64,000 nt of DNA from Burkholderia sp. FERM BP-3421 (GTDB lineage Bacteria; Pseudomonadota; Gammaproteobacteria; Burkholderiales; Burkholderiaceae): positions 2,542,001 to 2,606,000 of the forward strand of contig NZ_CP117781.1 in NCBI RefSeq assembly GCF_028657905.1, in the 5' to 3' direction. The translations under genes were made by a program, and so were the position numbers. The notes under the pieces were generated by a model. The model was not told the origin of the DNA. It made no database searches and worked only from the letters and a program-made list of their open reading frames with translations. This document shows, piece by piece, positions 35,069 to 43,141 of this stretch; position 1 is the first letter of the stretch, and each line of letters begins with the position of its first letter.

Positions 35069-35305
35069 CTAGGTGCGCAAGCGAGGGGGGGCTGAACTGG
35101 CGCTACGCTTCGCTGGCGGTAACGGTGGAGTTTGCGTGGCAGCGGCCGGTGCCGATGGAGGTGATCTCTTAGCTGCAGTTGTCCTTGCTTTGGCCTTTTT
35201 GGCTGCAGGCGGTTTTGCCCGACCGGTCTTAGGTGTGCCGCTTCTCGTCGCTCCCGTCGGGGCTGCTTTCTTCGCTTTCGATTTCGTTATCGTTCCTCCC
35301 CCCAC
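35069..35305 (-). CDS. Lys/Ala/Pro-rich basic protein (histone-H1-like tail)
   Basis: 78 residues, MGGGTITKSKAKKAAPTGAT, made almost entirely of Lys, Ala, Pro, Thr and Ser (KPPAAKKAKARTTAAKRSPP). This composition is typical of histone-H1-like nucleic-acid-binding tails. It overlaps the preceding gene's 3' end by 77 bp in another frame. The GTG start is uncertain: a GGGGGAGG lies just after it, so translation could begin lower down at a rare start. Function unknown. Confidence 0.45.
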   Translation of the reverse strand: MGGGTITKSKAKKAAPTGATRSGTPKTGRAKPPAAKKAKARTTAAKRSPPSAPAAATQTPPLPPAKRSASSAPPRLRT

Positions 35306-35897
35306 TGCGAGAGGTTCTGACTTTCCGCCGCTTCCAGAAGAAATACGAAAGTTCTTCCTTAAGTGCCTCCGAAATGACCTCCGCTAAGGCTAAGATCATC
35401 ACGGTCCCACCGAGCAGGCAGAAATACAACGATATCTGGTGCCCCGTCAGATCCTTCATGTTTACAAGCGTACCGATACCTCCCGCCACACTCGCAAGCG
35501 TCTTTATCGATGCTCCTTTAAGAGGAGACCGCATCACGGGGATCGAAGTATTGGCGAGGAGAGCCGAATATTCAGGAATCACCTGCATACCGTGACGCCT
35601 TTCCAGCAATGCGACTGTTGGTCGCTTACTTGAGCGCACTATCCCTCTTGCGTCGATCGACGACCGCAGGACACGCTCGAGCATGAGGACGACGTCGCGC
35701 TTATCGATGCTCGAAATCGCTATGCGCTCACGTCGCCCCTTTTTCAGACCAGCCGTGACCTCACTGACTGCCTGCCGAAAATCTTCCGGCCGGTGAAAGC
35801 CGGGAAGTGTCAATATCTCAAAACTGGGCAACCCTGCAATCGAGGCTGAAATGTTGGTAACGAAGAGTTGCCGCACTAACAGGTCATGGTTGTCCAT
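35229..35897 (-). CDS. Hypothetical protein with one membrane segment
   Basis: 222 residues, MDNHDLLVRQLFVTNISASI, with GAGGAC before the ATG. Residues 1-140 are a mixed alpha/beta soluble part (FEILTLPGFHRPEDFRQAVS, RRERIAISSIDKRDVVLMLE). A hydrophobic helix at about 160-180 (ISLYFCLLGGTVMILALAEV) is followed by a basic then acidic tail (FFWKRRKVRTSRSGGRNDNE). No family recognised. It overlaps the small basic protein downstream. Confidence 0.65.
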   Translation of the reverse strand: MDNHDLLVRQLFVTNISASIAGLPSFEILTLPGFHRPEDFRQAVSEVTAGLKKGRRERIAISSIDKRDVVLMLERVLRSSIDARGIVRSSKRPTVALLERRHGMQVIPEYSALLANTSIPVMRSPLKGASIKTLASVAGGIGTLVNMKDLTGHQISLYFCLLGGTVMILALAEVISEALKEELSYFFWKRRKVRTSRSGGRNDNEIESEESSPDGSDEKRHT

Positions 35898-36079
35898 TCT
35901 TTTAGTCCTCGTCTTGCTCGCGAGAGCTCTGTTCCGTTGCCGTACTTGCCTGAGTAATCGCTATGAATCCCAGTGCGACGGTCCAATCCGCCGCTCACCG
36001 TCTCGTGTCTGGTCATCCCTCTGACAGTAACCATTCCGTTGGTCAGTGCGATACTCGGCCGGGACGCAGCTGCACCGGC

Positions 36080-36751
36080 CTACAAACGCTGAATGTGAAT
36101 TTCGAGGTTATAGTGCCCAGTGTCGCAATCCGATTTGATGTTGGGATAGTCGAACACCTTGTGCCATCGGGCGGGTCCCTCGCTGTGCCATCCATCTTTC
36201 CCATTCAAATTGCCAGCCAGCGACGCGCCGTCCAACGTTAATCCGCCACCGAACAAGGGCGCGTCGCAGTTTTGCGAGATGAGCTTTGCGCCAGCCTTAA
36301 TTAGCGCTGCCGGGATCTGAATGATCGGGTCGTCGATATGTATGCCGATATCTCCGGATACATTCATCAGCCCCTTGAGCACGTCGTCCCTTTTTTTATG
36401 TCCCGAATTTACTGCCGCCCAAGACACCGAAAGCATTGCCCCCGAATCGTCCGGCACAGCAATCGGCTTGGAACCGATTTTCCAGATGTAGACGTCGTGC
36501 TTTCCGACCTCAATTGGCCCTGCTGCCTGAACAAACTTCTGCCCACCTGGTCCCAGCACGGTGTAGGACAGATAGTCCATGTCCTTGCCATGCGCAACAC
36601 CGTTCCACACTGTCATGTTGCCGAAACTGACGACGTATCGGTGAGCGGGAGGGGGAGTGGCGCTTGAAGCAACTTGGGCGAAGGTGGCCCATGGCACGGA
36701 AAGACATACCGCGGCCGCGACTGTCGCGGCGCTGAAGCGTGGGGCACGCAT
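36080..36751 (-). CDS. Secreted hypothetical protein
   Basis: 223 residues with a signal peptide, MRAPRFSAATVAAAVCLSVP, cleaved probably after TFAQ/A. The mature part is beta-rich (YVVSFGNMTVWNGVAHGKDM, YTVLGPGGQKFVQAAGPIEV, HDVYIWKIGSKPIAVP) and ends KSDCDTGHYNLEIHIQRL, with a Cys that can pair with the one in LISQNCDAP. No family recognised. No close partner gene; an IS3 element begins about 190 bp downstream of its 5' side. Bases 36,752-36,943 show no gene. Confidence 0.7.
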   Translation of the reverse strand: MRAPRFSAATVAAAVCLSVPWATFAQVASSATPPPAHRYVVSFGNMTVWNGVAHGKDMDYLSYTVLGPGGQKFVQAAGPIEVGKHDVYIWKIGSKPIAVPDDSGAMLSVSWAAVNSGHKKRDDVLKGLMNVSGDIGIHIDDPIIQIPAALIKAGAKLISQNCDAPLFGGGLTLDGASLAGNLNGKDGWHSEGPARWHKVFDYPNIKSDCDTGHYNLEIHIQRL

Positions 36752-36952
36752 GATGGTCTCCTGCAGATGAGTCGTGCGACTCCCATCCCCGTAGCCAGGC
36801 CTTGCGTCGTCTCAGTGCGGTGGCCGCAGGAAGCAATTCACTTCTTCGTCACGTGCACGCTGATTAGGATACTAGGAAGCGCTATGCAAACTGCAAGTTG
36901 GCCAATGTTTGGGACGGTGTGTGGTGATCCGCTTGGGTTTCCCGGACCAGAT

Positions 36953-37822
36953 CTAGAGCGAGTTTTCCGGCGTTTCGGGTCTGGTTGAACCCGGCAAAGG
37001 CATCAGCTGACGGGCGAATTCAGCTGGTGCCAACTCTTTGAGAGCAGAGTGAGGACGGCTCTCGTTGTAATCCCGGCGCCAGGCCTCGACGATCGCTTTG
37101 GCTTCGCCCAACGTCTCGAACCAATGTAGGTTCAAGCACTCATCGCGGAATGATCCGTTAAACGTCTCGATGTGGCAATTGTCCGTCGGCTTGCCCGGTC
37201 GGCTGAAGTCGATTTTTGCTTGGTAGTGGTACGCCCACATATCGAGCAGGCGCCCGGAAAACTCGCTGCCGTTGTCGACAAACAGATGCCGCGGAGCGTC
37301 GCGCCGAGCGGCGATTCGGTTCAATGCGGATACCACGTGTTCGCCTTTCAAGCGTTGCCCCACTTCGATCGCCAACGCCTCCTTCGTGAACACATCCACG
37401 ATCGTCAAAGTGCGAAATTTCGAGCCATCAGCAAGCTGGTCAGCCACAAAATCCATACTCCAAGCGTCGTTTGGCCTGACCGGAACGATCTTCGCCACGC
37501 GCGTCACCACCATCTTTCGTCGCTTCGGCAATTTCGAGCGCAACTGCAACTGCTCTTCGCAATACAACCGGTACGCCTGATTCCGACCCAACTGCCAGCC
37601 TTCCCGGCGCAGCAGTACATGGACGCGTCGATACCCGTAGCGCACACGCGTATAGGCGATCTCGCGCATACGTGAGCGCAGTTCTGGGCGAGGGTCCTTG
37701 ATGCTTTTGTAGTACTGAACGCTGCGCGGTTGCTTCACGAGCCGACAGGCCCGCCTCATCGTCAATCCGTAGTGGCTCACCACGTAATCCACCACGTCTC
37801 GTCTCAGCGCGGGCCGGGCCAC
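36953..37822 (-). CDS. IS3-family transposase OrfB (DDE integrase)
   Basis: 289 residues from the first possible start; in practice made by -1 frameshifting from OrfA. It has the HTH_21 region (RMREIAYTRVRYGYRRVHVL) and the DDE core: AWSMDFVADQLADGSKFRTL (Asp), HLFVDNGSEFSGRLLDMWAY (Asp) and PTDNCHIETFNGSFRDECLN (Glu), then WRRDYNESRPHSALKELAPA. Intact. Confidence 0.85.
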   Translation of the reverse strand: MARPALRRDVVDYVVSHYGLTMRRACRLVKQPRSVQYYKSIKDPRPELRSRMREIAYTRVRYGYRRVHVLLRREGWQLGRNQAYRLYCEEQLQLRSKLPKRRKMVVTRVAKIVPVRPNDAWSMDFVADQLADGSKFRTLTIVDVFTKEALAIEVGQRLKGEHVVSALNRIAARRDAPRHLFVDNGSEFSGRLLDMWAYHYQAKIDFSRPGKPTDNCHIETFNGSFRDECLNLHWFETLGEAKAIVEAWRRDYNESRPHSALKELAPAEFARQLMPLPGSTRPETPENSL

Positions 37823-38082
37823 TTTTTTGCAGCTACGTCTTGCAAGATGGCCTTGTCCAAGCTCAATTCGGCGACCAGCTTCTTCAGCCGCGCATTCTCG
37901 TCCTGCAACTGCTTGAGTTCGCGTACCTGATCAGACTGCATCCCGGCGTATTGCTTCTTCCACCGATAGAACGTCTGTTCCGAAATACCGACCTGCCGGA
38001 TCACATCGGCCACCGGCATCCCCAGTTCGGCTTGCTTCAGCACTGCCACAATCTGTTCGATCGAAAAGCGTTTCCGTTTCAT
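37804..38082 (-). CDS. IS3-family transposase OrfA
   Basis: 92 residues, MKRKRFSIEQIVAVLKQAEL, with an HTH (MPVADVIRQVGISEQTFYRW) and a leucine zipper (LKQLQDENARLKKLVAELSL) used for multimerisation. AAAAAAG at about 37,828-37,822 (read on the minus strand) precedes its stop and is a canonical -1 slippery site, so most transposase is expected as an OrfAB fusion. Confidence 0.85.
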   Translation of the reverse strand: MKRKRFSIEQIVAVLKQAELGMPVADVIRQVGISEQTFYRWKKQYAGMQSDQVRELKQLQDENARLKKLVAELSLDKAILQDVAAKKWPGPR

Positions 38083-38292
38083 GACAAACGACCTCCTGGT
38101 TCAGGGTCAAGTTTGCCGCAAAACTCGCACTCGGATTGGTCCAGAATTCCTAAAGCGGATCATATTCGTCGATTTGTGCGTTTCTCGGGCCGTGCTCAGT
38201 TTGGATTCTTGCCATAACAATCTCCATATCAATCGAAGAAAGATTGAAGCATGAAGAATACCCAGTTTGCTCCAGGCACAGATTATCTATTT

Positions 38293-38793
38293 TTACACGC
38301 GAGAAACGATTTCCCTATTCAATTTATCTGCTGCCTTCTTTAGAGAATCGCGCAAAATCATAAGGTCTCTTTCAAATTTTGCCAGAAAAACACCACCTGG
38401 ACTTGGAAGGATCCGTACGGCCCGGGTGATGGCTATACGTACTTCCAGTACCGCCTCGGCAGCCGCCCCCGTTGGCGCCAATTCCGGTGGAAGAATAGAA
38501 ACTATCTCAATTGACGCTCTCATAGCGACCACAAGTTCGTCGTCGAGCTGTTTTGCTCCCGCATTCATCGGCGCCATAACGGAGTACTTGTACACCTCAT
38601 CTACTCGCGCCCAACATCTATCGATCATCGTCCAAAGAGACTCCAGTCGATCGCACACTTCGTCAACTCGTAGACGCCGGTCCGCCCGCGCCTGCCGTGA
38701 TGCAATCCAAATGGCCGCCGCAATGGCCGCGATCGATCCGACTCCCCTGAACCCACGCAGCATATACCTGCGAAACCGTTGCCGAGGCCGCAT
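38293..38793 (-). CDS. Hypothetical membrane-anchored protein
   Basis: 166 residues from MRPRQRFRRYMLRGFRGVGS, with GGGAG about 12 bases upstream. An N-terminal hydrophobic helix (SIAAIAAAIWIAS) after a basic leader suggests an inner-membrane anchor, followed by a helical domain (LRVDEVCDRLESLWTMIDRC, KFERDLMILRDSLKKAADKL). Longer upstream starts overlap a plus-strand phage gene and were rejected. No family recognised; likely island or phage cargo. Confidence 0.5.
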   Translation of the reverse strand: MRPRQRFRRYMLRGFRGVGSIAAIAAAIWIASRQARADRRLRVDEVCDRLESLWTMIDRCWARVDEVYKYSVMAPMNAGAKQLDDELVVAMRASIEIVSILPPELAPTGAAAEAVLEVRIAITRAVRILPSPGGVFLAKFERDLMILRDSLKKAADKLNREIVSRV

Positions 38794-38795
38794 CC

Positions 38796-38957
38796 ATGCG
38801 TGAACTCCCGATATTGTTTTCTGGTTCGATGGTACGGGCCATCCTTGACGGTCGCAAGACGCAGACGCGTCGCGTCGTGAAGGTACGCGGCGACCAGCCT
38901 CCAGCATGGGCGGCGTTCGCGTCCGCCGTCGCGCGCGGCTCGCAGTTCATCTCGTAG
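38796..38957 (+). pseudogene. Phage protein N-terminus (ASCH/gp-type), truncated
   Basis: Encodes MRELPILFSGSMVRAILDGR, KTQTRRVVKVRGDQPPAWAA and a stop after 53 residues. The PILFSxxMVRAILxGRKTQTRRVVK opening is common in phage genes that are normally 150-250 residues long, so this is probably a 3'-truncated copy. Its ATG is two bases from the ATG of the divergent membrane protein. Confidence 0.55.
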
Positions 38958-39019
38958 CCACGCATTACAAATTTCTTCTGCATCTGTCCAATCATTTCTT
39001 GAGACTGAGGGATCGTTAC

Positions 39020-39229
39020 ATGCTCGAATCTCCCCCCCTTATAGCCCCCGCCCCCTACGTCACGGTCGCCCTGGCCGCGATGGTCACCGGCCTTACCCAG
39101 AAGGCAATACGCCGCAAGATTGAAGACGGCAAATGGATCGAGGGCAAAGAGTTCCGTCGCTCGCCTGACGGCGGCATTTTCATTTCCATCAAGGGATACC
39201 AGCAATGGGGCGAAAAGGAAGCGGCATAG
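39020..39229 (+). CDS. Excisionase-like protein
   Basis: 69 residues, MLESPPLIAPAPYVTVALAA, with GAGG 11 bases before the ATG. YVTVALAAMVTGLTQKAIRR plus DGKWIEGKEFRRSPDGGIFI is the small winged-helix fold of phage/island excisionases. It overlaps the integrase start by 25 bp, as xis and int genes often do, and would direct excision of the island. Confidence 0.75.
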   Translation: MLESPPLIAPAPYVTVALAAMVTGLTQKAIRRKIEDGKWIEGKEFRRSPDGGIFISIKGYQQWGEKEAA

Positions 39230-40397
39230 AGATTCGCGCAAAGTCGATCCGCATGACGTTCGTCATCGACGGAGTCGAAGTACGCAGGACACTCAAGGTT
39301 GCCGGCAAAGCCATGCTCCCCACACGCCGGCCAACATCAAATATGCACATCGACTCGCCGCTGAAATTCGAGATCGAATTCGTCATGGAACATTTAGCAT
39401 TACAGAGTACTTTCCAGACGAAGGAGGGACCACCACAAGTTTGATCGGTGAATGGTTGGACACATGGTTGGCCGCGCAGCGGATCGAAGCATCGACACGA
39501 GCGGGATATGTAGCCGCAATCAGATTCTGGAAGGGAGTGGCGTATGACAAAAACCAATCAAAACCGCTCGGCGCTCTGGCGATTCGAGCGCTCAAGGTAA
39601 TCCACATCCAAACAGCGATCGCAAACAGACCGGACCTTAGCGGTAAGACGATCAACAACTACTTGTCCGTGCTGCGCACGGCGCTATCACTCGCGGTCGT
39701 TGATAATCTGCTCGCGGGAAATCCCGTCAAGAGCGTCCCTAACGCGAAACATCAAAAGCGCCCGCCAGACCCATTCTCGCGCGATGAGGCGCATTTGATC
39801 ATCGCCGAGGCCCAGCGGGCATACGATGAGCAAGTCCATAACTTGATCGAGTTTTGGTTTTGGACCGGCCTGCGGACCTCCGAAATTCTCGGGCTGGAAT
39901 GGCAGAACGTCGACCTGGCCAACGGCACCATGCTAGTAGCAAAAGCATTCGTGCGCGGCCAGCAATTAGATCGGACGAAGACGGAAGTGCCGAGAGTCGT
40001 TCACCTGAACAGCCGGGCCTTGGCGGCGTTGCATCGCCAACGGACACACACGCAGATAATCGGCAATCGGGTTTTTCATGATCCGCGGTACGGCGCGGAG
40101 TGGGCAGACGAGGACGCGTTCCGGCGCACCTACTGGGCCCCGATGTTGAAGCGTTTGGGCGTCCGATACCGGCGCCCATACAACATGCGGCATAGCTACG
40201 CGACCGCCATGTTGATGGCCGGCATGACGCCCGCATTCTGCGCAAAGCAGCTCGGCCACAGCGTCGAAATGTTCCTCACCACCTATTCGAAGTGGGTCGA
40301 CGGGGAGCAAAACGAACTGGAGATGGCGAGACTGGAAAATGCGATTTCCTCCCCCGGAACCTCCCCAGAGAAGACGCAAACCCGCCTAAGCGATTGA
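39205..40397 (+). pseudogene. Tyrosine integrase of the tRNA-Ile2 island, frameshifted
   Basis: The natural start is MGRKGSGIEIRAKSIRMTFV (ATG at 39,205). Near 39,315 the frame shifts, and the rest (ANIKYAHRLAAEIRDRIRHG, and so on) lies in another frame up to the stop at 40,397. The core-binding domain is NNYLSVLRTALSLAVV. The catalytic residues are all present in the second frame: Arg in WTGLRTSEILGL, Tyr-x-x-Arg in PYNMRHSYATAM, His in LGHSVEMFLTTYSKW and the Tyr nucleophile. It ends 17 bp from the tRNA 3' end, its expected attachment site. A single-base indel is the only visible lesion. Confidence 0.8.
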
Positions 40398-40403
40398 TTT
40401 ACC

Positions 40404-40458
40404 AGAAAAACCTTGGTGGGCCCGGTGGGTTTCGAACCCACGACCAATCGATTATGAG
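40404..40458. other. Probable island attachment site at tRNA-Ile2 3' end
   Basis: The integrase reads toward the 3' end of the tRNA gene and stops 17 bp away. Tyrosine integrases of this group usually recombine within the tRNA 3' half. The core length is not measurable because I found no second copy of the tRNA 3' sequence to the left; the other end is probably outside the window. Confidence 0.5.
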
Positions 40459-40489
40459 TCGACTGCTCTAACCCCTGAGCTACAGGCCC
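40414..40489 (-). tRNA. tRNA-Ile2 (CAT anticodon)
   Basis: Minus strand, 76 bases including an encoded CCA. Acceptor GGGCCTG pairs with CGGGCCC; the D arm GCTCAGGGGTTAGAGC, anticodon loop CTCATAA and T arm GGTTCGAAACC are all present. CAT could mean Met, but GTTAGAGCAGnCGACTCATAAT is the ileX-type body whose C34 is lysidinylated to read AUA, so I call Ile2. It marks the border between the accessory region and the core genes. Confidence 0.85.
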
Positions 40490-40581
40490 TGCGGAGAAAA
40501 ACGCGAGACAACAACCCCGCTCCGGCGTTTGCTGACGCGTGCCGGGGCGGCATTGTAACAACTTGGAAGACAACTGGAGGG

Positions 40582-40618
40582 AAAAACCGCCGCCGGGTTT
40601 CAAACCCCGGCGGCGGCG
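40582..40618 (-). terminator. rpoD terminator
   Basis: On the minus strand an 11-bp stem CCGCCGCCGGG / CCCGGCGGCGG with loop GTTTGAAA is followed by five T. It lies 20-50 bp after the rpoD stop. Confidence 0.9.
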
Positions 40619-40637
40619 GTACGACATCAGACGTCGA

Positions 40638-43064
40638 TCAGTTCCCTTCGAGGAACGACTTCTTGAGCTTGTCCGAACGGCTCGGATGACGCAGCTTGCG
40701 CAACGCCTTCGCCTCGATCTGGCGGATCCGTTCGCGCGTCACGTCGAACTGCTTGCCGACTTCCTCGAGCGTGTGATCCGTGCTCATCTCGATACCGAAG
40801 CGCATCCGCAGCACCTTCGCCTCGCGCGGCGTCAGCGAATCGAGCACATCCTTCACGACGTCGCGCATGCTCGCATGCAGCGCGGCATCCGCCGGCGCGA
40901 CCGTGTTGGTGTCCTCGATGAAGTCACCCAGATGGGAATCGTCGTCGTCACCGATCGGCGTTTCCATCGAGATCGGCTCCTTCGCGATCTTCATGATCTT
41001 GCGGATCTTGTCTTCCGGCATCTCCATCTTCTCGGCCAGCGTCGCCGGATCCGGTTCGAGGCCCGTCTCCTGCAGGATCTGACGCGAGATGCGGTTCATC
41101 TTGTTGATCGTCTCGATCATGTGAACCGGAATCCGGATCGTACGCGCCTGATCCGCGATCGAGCGTGTGATCGCCTGACGAATCCACCACGTCGCATACG
41201 TCGAGAACTTGTAGCCGCGACGATATTCGAACTTGTCCACCGCCTTCATCAGGCCGATGTTGCCTTCCTGGATCAGGTCGAGGAACTGCAGACCGCGGTT
41301 CGTATACTTCTTCGCGATCGAGATCACGAGACGCAGGTTCGCCTCGGTCATCTCGCGCTTCGCCTGGCGCGCCTTCAGTTCACCCGCCGCCATCTGGCGG
41401 TTGGTTTCCTTCAGGTCCTTCAGCGGCAGCACCACGCGCGCCTGCAGATCGAGCAGGCGTTGCTGCTGCTCACGGATCGCCGGGATGTTGCGCGTCAGGA
41501 TCGGGCCATAGCTATGGCCTTCCGCCACCACCTTCTCCGACCAGTCGAGATCGGTCTCGCTGCCCGGGAACCGCGTGATGAATTCCGAACGCGGCATGCC
41601 GCACTTGTCGACGACGATGTTCAGGATCTGCCGCTCCACCTGGCGAACCTCGTCCACCTGCGCGCGCAGCGTGTCGCACAGACGCTCGACCGTACGCGCG
41701 GTGAAGCGGATCGTCATCAGCTCGTTCTGGATGGTTTCCTGCGCCTTCAGGTAGGACTTCGACTTGTAGCCCTCCTTCTCGAACGCACGGCGCATCTTGT
41801 CGAACCACTCGCTGATCGACGCGAACTTCTCGAGCGAAGCGCGCTTCAGCGCGTCGAGCTGGGCCGCGTTGGCCGTGGCTTGCGCCGCGCCGTCGTCGTC
41901 CTCTTCCTCTTCTTCCGCCTCTTCTTCCGCTTCTTCGTCCTCGTTCTCGATCTCTTCCGCTTCCTTCGCGGAGAAACCGTCGGTGTCCGTGTCCTGCGCG
42001 TTCGGATCCATGAGGCCGTCGACCAGCTCGTCGACGCGGATTTCCTCGTTCGCCACGCGCTCGGCCATCGCGAGGATGTCCGCGATCGTCGTCGGGCATG
42101 CGGAGATCGCCATCACCATGTGGCGCAGGCCGTCCTCGATCCGCTTCGCGATCTCGATTTCGCCTTCGCGGGTCAGCAGCTCGACCGTACCCATCTCGCG
42201 CATGTACATCCGGACCGGGTCGGTCGTGCGGCCGAATTCGGAATCGACGGTCGACAGCGCGACTTCCGCCTCTTCCTCGACTTCATCGTCCGACGACGCG
42301 GCGGGCGCGTTGTCGTTCAGCAGCAGCGTTTCCGCATCGGGCGCCTGCTCGTACACCGCCACGCCCATGTCGTTGAACGTGCCGATGATGCCTTCGAGCG
42401 CTTCCGTTTCCGTGAAGTTGTCCGGCAGATGGTCGTTGATCTCGGCGTACGTCAGGAAGCCCCGCTCCTTGCCGAGCTTGATCAGCGCGCGCAGCTTCGA
42501 GCGTCGCTCCTCGAGCTCCTCGGCGGTGCCGGGCTGGCTCGTCGCGAACGCCTCCTTCAGCAGCGCCTTTTCCTTGGCGCGACGATCGCGCGCCTTGGCT
42601 TTCTCGCCTTTGCCCGGTGCAGCGGTCGGCTGCTCGTCGCTCTGATTTGCGTCGTCATCGACGGATACTTCGTTCAGCTTTTTCGTCATGGAGTTCGCCG
42701 TACCGGCTAAATCGACTCGCGGCTGCTGGACAACAGCCGATTGAACCGTGGATGCTTGAGTAGTGCGTACTGCCGAATCGTCCGGCGCGGCAGCCGCTCC
42801 CCTTGCGCTTTTCGCACTCGCCCGCTTCGCGGCCGGCTTCGCAACCGACCTGGATTCGGACTTCGCGGCGGCCCGTGTCACCTTGGCCGCCGGCGCCGGC
42901 GCAGCGTGAGCAGTGCCGGCCGCGGCCTGCTTTCCCGCAGCGGGCGCCGCACCGGCTGAAGACGTCCGCGCGGAAGAAGAAGCAGACTTGGCCGACATGA
43001 CCTTCGTGGTCGGCTCCGTTGAGCCCTTGCCCGCTGCTTTTTTCCCGCCTGTAGTCTTTGCCAT
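40638..43064 (-). CDS. rpoD: RNA polymerase sigma-70 factor
   Basis: 808 residues, longer than E. coli RpoD (613) because of an Ala/Lys/Ser-rich extension over about residues 1-110, usual in Burkholderiales. Region 1.1 follows (YAEINDHLPDNFTETEALEG), then the acidic non-conserved region (NEDEEAEEEAEEEEEDDD), region 2 (FLDLIQEGNIGLMKAVDKFE, FSTYATWWIRQAITRSIADQ), region 3 (PVHMIETINKMNRISRQILQ) and region 4 (LRMRFGIEMSTDHTLEEVGK, VTRERIRQIEAKALRKLRHP), which binds -35 elements. Essential housekeeping sigma. Follows dnaG 77 bp downstream and ends at a strong terminator. Confidence 0.98.
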   Translation of the reverse strand: MAKTTGGKKAAGKGSTEPTTKVMSAKSASSSARTSSAGAAPAAGKQAAAGTAHAAPAPAAKVTRAAAKSESRSVAKPAAKRASAKSARGAAAAPDDSAVRTTQASTVQSAVVQQPRVDLAGTANSMTKKLNEVSVDDDANQSDEQPTAAPGKGEKAKARDRRAKEKALLKEAFATSQPGTAEELEERRSKLRALIKLGKERGFLTYAEINDHLPDNFTETEALEGIIGTFNDMGVAVYEQAPDAETLLLNDNAPAASSDDEVEEEAEVALSTVDSEFGRTTDPVRMYMREMGTVELLTREGEIEIAKRIEDGLRHMVMAISACPTTIADILAMAERVANEEIRVDELVDGLMDPNAQDTDTDGFSAKEAEEIENEDEEAEEEAEEEEEDDDGAAQATANAAQLDALKRASLEKFASISEWFDKMRRAFEKEGYKSKSYLKAQETIQNELMTIRFTARTVERLCDTLRAQVDEVRQVERQILNIVVDKCGMPRSEFITRFPGSETDLDWSEKVVAEGHSYGPILTRNIPAIREQQQRLLDLQARVVLPLKDLKETNRQMAAGELKARQAKREMTEANLRLVISIAKKYTNRGLQFLDLIQEGNIGLMKAVDKFEYRRGYKFSTYATWWIRQAITRSIADQARTIRIPVHMIETINKMNRISRQILQETGLEPDPATLAEKMEMPEDKIRKIMKIAKEPISMETPIGDDDDSHLGDFIEDTNTVAPADAALHASMRDVVKDVLDSLTPREAKVLRMRFGIEMSTDHTLEEVGKQFDVTRERIRQIEAKALRKLRHPSRSDKLKKSFLEGN

Positions 43065-43141
43065 TGCGATTCTCGCCTCTGCTTAGAAAACAAACCGCTG
43101 AAAACCTTATATTATAGCACGTTGGGACAGCCTCTTTCGGC

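Larger units (their letters stand above)
36944..38142 (-). mobile_element. IS3-family (IS407-like) insertion sequence, apparently complete
   Basis: About 1.2 kb bounded by imperfect inverted repeats starting GGACCA, sharing GCGAGTTTT (left 36,944-36,972; right end at about 38,142). It has two overlapping reading frames and an A6G slippery heptamer between them. No target duplication is obvious. Confidence 0.75.

Noticed and set aside
1..40413. Second attachment site of the tRNA-Ile2 island
   Set aside because: I looked for another copy of the tRNA 3' end (for example GGTTTCGAACCCACG) by eye and found none; a computed repeat search over a larger region is needed.
40414..40489. tRNA called as initiator or elongator Met
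   Set aside because: The CAT anticodon fits Met, but the D-arm, anticodon-stem and loop words match the ileX-type lysidine-modified tRNA-Ile2.
40539..42710. Plus-strand frame of 723 codons opposite rpoD
   Set aside because: Antisense shadow of a conserved sigma factor; Arg/His/Leu-rich and without family features. Similar shadows opposite tsaD, dxs, fliD, tadG-like, ndh and polA were dropped for the same reason.
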